This document shows, piece by piece, positions 59,251 to 64,000 of a DNA stretch of 64,000 bases. The translations under genes and the position numbers were made by a program. The notes beneath the pieces were generated by a model. That model made no database searches and was not told the origin of the DNA. It saw only the letters and a list, made by a program, of their open reading frames with translations. Position 1 is the stretch's first letter, and the number at the start of each line of letters is the position of its first letter. This DNA comes from Zoroaster sp. YZ-2022 (lineage: Eukaryota > Echinodermata > Asteroidea > Forcipulatida > Zoroasteridae), in contig CM055831.1 in NCBI GenBank assembly GCA_029582265.1, positions 30,553,654-30,617,653 of the forward strand. Reading direction: 5' to 3'.

Positions 59251-60569
59251 TTTTTGTAAATTTTTTTTTTCCTTTTCCAAAATAAATTAAGAAATATCAG
59301 GGTTTTCCCACCTTTAAAAAATTTTTTACTTTTTATTCTTCGTAAATTTTTTTCTGAGATGATATTTTTTTGGGGTGATTTTTGTTTCTTTTCTTAATTT
59401 TTATTTTAAAATTTTTTAATTTTTTTAAAATTTTAAAATTTTTTTTAAAAATTTTCTATTTTTGTTTTTTTAAGATATTTTTAAAAAGGTTTTTTTCTTC
59501 TTTGAATTAACCCTAAAAAAAAAACCCTGAAACCTTTTCCCTTTTAAAGCCAGTTTTGAAACCCAAAAACGAATTTTAAGATGGGGTTTTAATTTTAAAC
59601 CTTAAAAATCCAAACTGAAAACGCGTTTCCGGGGGAACCGGGTGAAATTTGGGAAAAACCTGGTAACTATTATTTTCGGGAAAATGCATTTTCAGGGGAT
59701 TTTTTGGTAAAAATTATTATGAAAACCTTTTTTTATTCTTCCTTGTTTATATTTAAACCCACCCAAAAGGCCCTTTTAAAATCTGTTTTTTTGGTCCCGG
59801 TTGACTTCAAAAATTTTGGCCCTTTTCTTTTTTCCCTTTTTAACTTTTTCCAAAAAATTAAAAATAAAGCCCAAAATTTCCCTAACAAGTATGGGGGTTG
59901 GGGAAAACCTCCAAAAAAGCTAATTTTAAACGAAAAAGTCATTTAAAAACCTAATAAACCCCAAATTTTCTATCCACCTTTGGAAACAGCATCCTTATCC
60001 CCCGGGAAGACTAGTGTTTAGTTATCCCCCGGAATAGTGCCTTTTCATCCACTGGCAAGACCGAGTTTTTGCCGTCTCGCGCGTGGGTTGGGGCAAAATT
60101 ATTCCCAAAAAGACTATGGGGCCTTTTCTGTAACTTTACTTTTAATCAAGGGTTAAAAAATATGGAAAATTAATTTTCCAACCCCTACTGTTTGGGCCAT
60201 TTTAAACCATTAAAAATTTTACTTACCAAAAAACCCCTTGGTTTTTGGTTAAAATTTGATCCATTTTTAACAGTGTTTTTGGGCAAACTTTCCCCTTGAA
60301 ACCTTCAAATCACCGGGGTTGGTTTTCCCCGAATATCTAAACAAGGTTTTTAGTAACTACAATTTTTTGGAAAAATCCAAAAAGGGTTTTTTTTTATTAG
60401 CAAAACCCAAAACCCTTTTAAAATTTTTCCCTTAAAACAAAGGTTTAAATTTTTTGGGTCAACATATGAAAAATTTTAAAAACGGGGGTTAAAAGCAAAT
60501 CATAAAAAGTAAAGGCCCTATTTTATTAGGTTTTTTAATTCTTGAAAAAACATCAAAAAAAAATATTTT

Positions 60570-60670
60570 GTTTTAGGGTAACTGTAACCTCCCATAAAAC
60601 CAAAATCAGTCAAAAAAGTTGTTAGGGGGTACTTGCCAAAGTTTTATAGGGACTTTTAAATCCACTGTCA
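60570..60670 (-). repeat. Inverted copy of 690-770, second unit
   Basis: TAACTGTAACCTCC, AAAATCAGTCAAAA and TACTTGCCAA are complements of the flank after the MITE array at 690-765. Confidence 0.7.
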
Positions 60671-61080
60671 GACATTCCCTGTAGTCAGTGTTTTTTAGAA
60701 TTTGAAAATAAAGGGAAAAAAAAAAGGGGGAACAATTTGGAAAAATTTTTTCCCGGGCTTTTAAATAAGGGAGCCCAAGTCCCCCCGCGGGGGCCAGGCC
60801 GCCGCGGGCCCTTTGGGCTCTTTTTTAGATGTCTTTGGGGTCTCAATCATTTTTGATAAATTTTTTTCGGGAAAAAATTTGTAATTTTGGGTTGAAATTT
60901 TTTCTTTTTAAACAAAAAAAATAAGTTTTGGAAAAAAAGAATGTCAAAGTCCCCCAATTTGGTGATAGCCATTAAATTTTAAAATTTAAAGTTTGTTAAA
61001 AAAATTTTGGGAAAACATGAATTTAAAAAACTGTATTTTTACCAGCAATTTTTTATTATATATTAAAAAAAGGGTTACAT

Positions 61081-62959
61081 TTTAAAATGAAATTATGTTT
61101 CGATGTATTTTATTTAATATAATTTAAAATGTAATTTAATGTCAGTTAATAGTATTAAACCACAAGCTATGTCAATTAGTTATGTAAATGAGAATATGAC
61201 ACAAATGTTTTCTTTGACAAATCACTACATTTTAATTATATTTAAAAAATAAAATAAAAATGTACGTGCATATGAATGAACCTTTGTATTTTTGCCATTT
61301 TGTTTGAAGTACATCTTGTTTTTGAGGTGTTATGTGACTGATCAAGTTTACTATTTTTTTGCACACGGGCGCATAATGTATACGTACAACCCTCTGCCCT
61401 ATTTATAGTCACAACATCACAGCGGCGCACGTGCACACACGTCGTAGTCGTACACACACAAACATAAACAGTCCGACCATCAATGTCATGTACATGCACC
61501 ACGAGTCGACGAACGATGTGGTATGCACATTGACATGCTTTGACTTGAGATCGGTCTTCATGCTTATGATTTCAGATTTGCTAGTGAATTTATGTATGAT
61601 ATTATGAGGTGTTGTTCTTTAACAAGGTAATTTTCTGATCAGTTGATTTCGGCAGAATGACGGCGAAATTCTGATGCAATTCGATCAAGTTCATGAACTC
61701 GATCTCATCAGCATGAAATGCATTGTTAAACAAAAATAGTATGGACGTTGAGCAACACAAAATTTGGGTGGCCTACTACTGCATTGTACCCCAAAGTATT
61801 TTGATTGTACATGTTGTAAGTTAAACGTGACAATTTTGCTGTTACCTTTGTGAAGAAGTTTGTTATTTTTCCCTTTTGGCCGACATAAATGTAACTTGAC
61901 GTTCTCTGAATAGACTAATCAAGTCTATGAAATACGGACTGGTTCCCGTTTCGGTTGTGCACATGTAAATACAGAGTTGGTTTTATACCAACACGTGGAT
62001 GACTAAGTCGGACCAGCGTGACAAGTCTCGGACTCGCGTGCGTGCACGATCGCGATCGAACTGAGGTGAAAACTGGTGAAATTAAATTTATCTGCGTTAC
62101 GTCTTTTATGTTTTAAATTGTCCACAAGAAAGAAACTTCAAAGTTAACAAAAATTGTTTCATAAAAAAATCACAATTGACTTGAAATTCCTTTACTGAAA
62201 TAGATTTTCTAAATATTTTAGCAGCTTCGATTTAAAATACAAGCCGTGCTTGAAACATATGCCGTGTTTTAAACTGGCGTGCTAACACGGCCTGCACGTC
62301 CTGGCTAAAACACTGCATGTAGTAAGTACATTTACAGGTCAAAATAGGTCGACCAGTTTTTGAATCAGAATTGCCATTGTGATTCAAGTCAGAAATTCCA
62401 TGGAAACAAAATTAGAACAGTCTATTTAGCTTTTGGAAGTAGAAACAAAAGCAAACTACTTCAGTACATACACGCTCTGCAAACAAATTTGATTGTGACG
62501 CTTGTAGAGGGCTTCATACCTGTGGTTATCGGTTGTAAGCAATCATGCATGAATGAAAAATAATCGCAATATATGTTTACCGATATATCGTGGATGAAAA
62601 ATCGATATTGCTCAAAGCAACCAGTAGGCAATGGAAAGTTGTCATATTTTCAAAATGATGTTTTCCTTTAAAGCTAAGGTATGGGATTGGTAATTACAAA
62701 ATTACTAAATGTTTAAATTCTAATGTAAAACTTACTTTGTGTAAAGCTGATGGTATGAATCTCCCTAGAAATTATTTTATCTGCTGAATAATTTAGAAAA
62801 GTGAAATTTCTAGTTTGAATTTAGGAATAATGAGGCCTACTCTTTCCTAAATTCCACATAACAACAATGCATTTCACTATTGTGCATTAAAAGACACATG
62901 TATAGTGTACTTAAACTTTCATAGGTTGGTTTTAATGTGTATGTAAATATCTTGATATT
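61081..62959. other. Clean non-coding sequence before the terminal minisatellite
   Basis: Normal base composition returns at about 61,080. 61,370-61,520 is CpG-rich with CACGTGCACAC and resembles 12,160-12,300 in style. 62,340-62,700 has a degraded direct copy at 49,410. No coding frame recognised. Confidence 0.5.
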
Positions 62960-63680
62960 GTTGTACCAATGTTGTACTCTTCACCAGTGTATATCTTGAT
63001 TCAAAGAGAGTATACTCATAGAAGCGTTTTGCCAACATTACTAATGTTGTACCTTCCCTTCAATGTATATCTTGATTCATAGAGCAAGCATACTCATAGA
63101 AAGTTTGTCAACATTACCAATGTTGTCCTACCTTCAATATATATCTCGATTCATAGAGTAGTATACTCATAAACAGTTTTGCCAACATTACCAATGTTGT
63201 ACCTTCCCATCAATGTATCTTGATTCATAGAGAGCAGCATACTCATATAAGCAGTTTTGCCAACATTACCAATGTTTCCTTCACTTCAATGTATATCTTG
63301 ATTCAAAGAGTAAGCATACTCATAGAAGCAGTTTGGCCAACAGTACCAATGATGTACCTTCCTTCAATGTATATCTTGATTCATAGAGTAAAGCATACTC
63401 ATAGAAGCAGTTTGCCAACATTACCAATGTTGTACCTTCCTTCAATGTAGATCTTGTTCAAAGAGGTAAGCATCTCTACAAGCAGTTTTGCCAACATTAC
63501 CAATGTTGTACCTTCCTTCAATGTATATCTTGATTCAGAAGAGAGTAAGCATACTCATAGAACTAGTTTTGTCAACATTACCAATGTTGACCTTCCTTCA
63601 ATGTATATCTTGATTCATAGAGTATAAAAGCATACTCATAGAAGCAGTTTTGCCAACATTACCAATGTTATATACCTTCC
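62960..63680. repeat. Minisatellite, about 9 copies of a 73-83-bp unit
   Basis: Unit: AATGTTGTACCTTCCTTCAA, TGTATATCTTGATTCATAGA, GTAAGCATACTCATAGAAGC, AGTTTTGCCAACATTACC. Copy starts near 62,969, 63,042, 63,119, 63,194, 63,271, 63,348, 63,427, 63,502 and 63,582. Indels are 1-5 bp. No coding function inferred. Confidence 0.95.
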
Positions 63681-64000
63681 CACAATCTCATCAGGACGGT
63701 TCACCCTGCCCCACAAGCCAATACCTGAGTTTTGCCATACCTAATATTAAACTTCTAAAAGCATTATATGTACCAAACTTTATTTTGATCTTGTCTACAT
63801 TTGTCTGTCTTCACTTGTTAACTCCTGGAACAATTTTTCCTATAATTCAGCAATCCATATTAAGCTATACTACACACTGGCATTATTTTCATTATTTGAA
63901 TAAAATTATGTATATTTATTTTTTATTTTTTATTTTTTTGGAGGGGCATGAAGCCAATGTGCCGACTGACTTAACTAGCCAGTAAAAATTGAAACACCTT
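63681..64000. other. Non-coding end of window
   Basis: Contains CTCCTGGAACAATTTTTCC (matched at 52,556) and a TTTATTTTTTATTTTT run near 63,915. No gene seen. Confidence 0.5.

Larger units (their letters stand above)
42700..61080. other. Low-accuracy sequence block, inverted degraded copies of 1-14,000 and of 62,340-63,900
   Basis: Runs of four or more identical bases dominate (AAAA, TTTT, CCCC, GGGG). No frame longer than about 200 codons and no domain reads cleanly, and the change starts and stops abruptly. Landmarks can be aligned to clean copies elsewhere in the window, where they differ by run-lengthening, loss of single bases and mixed substitutions rather than one mutation type. Open frames in this block should not be annotated as genes. 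Confidence 0.85.

Noticed and set aside
42669..60000. Many open frames of 60-171 codons rich in F, K, P and G
   Set aside because: They come from homopolymer-swollen low-accuracy sequence and match no family.
42700..61080. RIP, deamination or other genome-defence mutation
   Set aside because: Changes against clean copies are mixed and dominated by run-lengthening and indels, not by one substitution type.
62960..63680. CRISPR-like or coding repeat
   Set aside because: Contiguous minisatellite with no spacers; indels break every frame.

Overview
This is animal nuclear DNA: genes have introns with GT/AG splice sites, non-coding sequence is AT-rich, and transposons are dense. A marine invertebrate is likely, and an echinoderm or related deuterostome is my best guess. 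The reasons are a TRIM protein with two B-boxes and an NHL propeller, a poly-C2H2 zinc-finger gene with HTNEKPF linkers, a His-Me finger endonuclease-like gene, CR1/L2-type LINEs and a tRNA-derived SINE with an (ATT)n tail. The species cannot be fixed from the window alone.

Layout. 1-14,300: a satellite made from a transposon end, then a minus-strand zinc-finger gene (first exon near 5.4 kb, finger exon 2.36-3.65 kb, decayed fingers 1.44-2.34 kb), a 6-kb-spaced segmental duplication (4.13-6.07 kb and 10.48-11.73 kb), nested non-autonomous transposons and solo LTRs, a SINE, and a frameshifted His-Me finger gene ending in telomere-like repeats. 14,800-37,500: two direct copies of one unit. Copy 1 is short (14.80-19.56 kb). 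Copy 2 (19.72-37.50 kb) carries the one clearly intact gene, a two-exon minus-strand TRIM-NHL gene (27,901 to 22,709), plus a LINE, a solo LTR and a 4.57-kb terminal-inverted-repeat element. 37,503-38,002: a gap of exactly 500 N. 38,003-42,400: an inverted third copy of parts of that unit, holding a broken LINE and a 22-copy minisatellite, followed by telomere-like repeats.

42,700-61,080 reads as a low-accuracy stretch. Homopolymers are swollen and codons scrambled, yet landmarks remain recognisable: His-Me finger, duplicated first exon, zinc fingers on the plus strand, satellite, minisatellite. In order they form two consecutive units of about 12 kb that are inverted relative to 1-14,000. 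The second unit returns to clean sequence at 61,080 and ends in a clean minisatellite at 62.96-63.68 kb. Sequence or consensus error explains this better than biology.

Because the window contains several copies of the same DNA, many insertions can be checked against an empty site inside the window. That exposes TTAA-target (piggyBac-type) MITEs, a TA-target element with CACTC ends, a TTA-target Harbinger-like element and two solo LTRs. It also shows that copy 1 of the unit lacks the whole 6.9-kb TRIM block at a 5-bp microhomology. No operon, CRISPR or bacterial feature is present, and no tRNA or rRNA gene was found.
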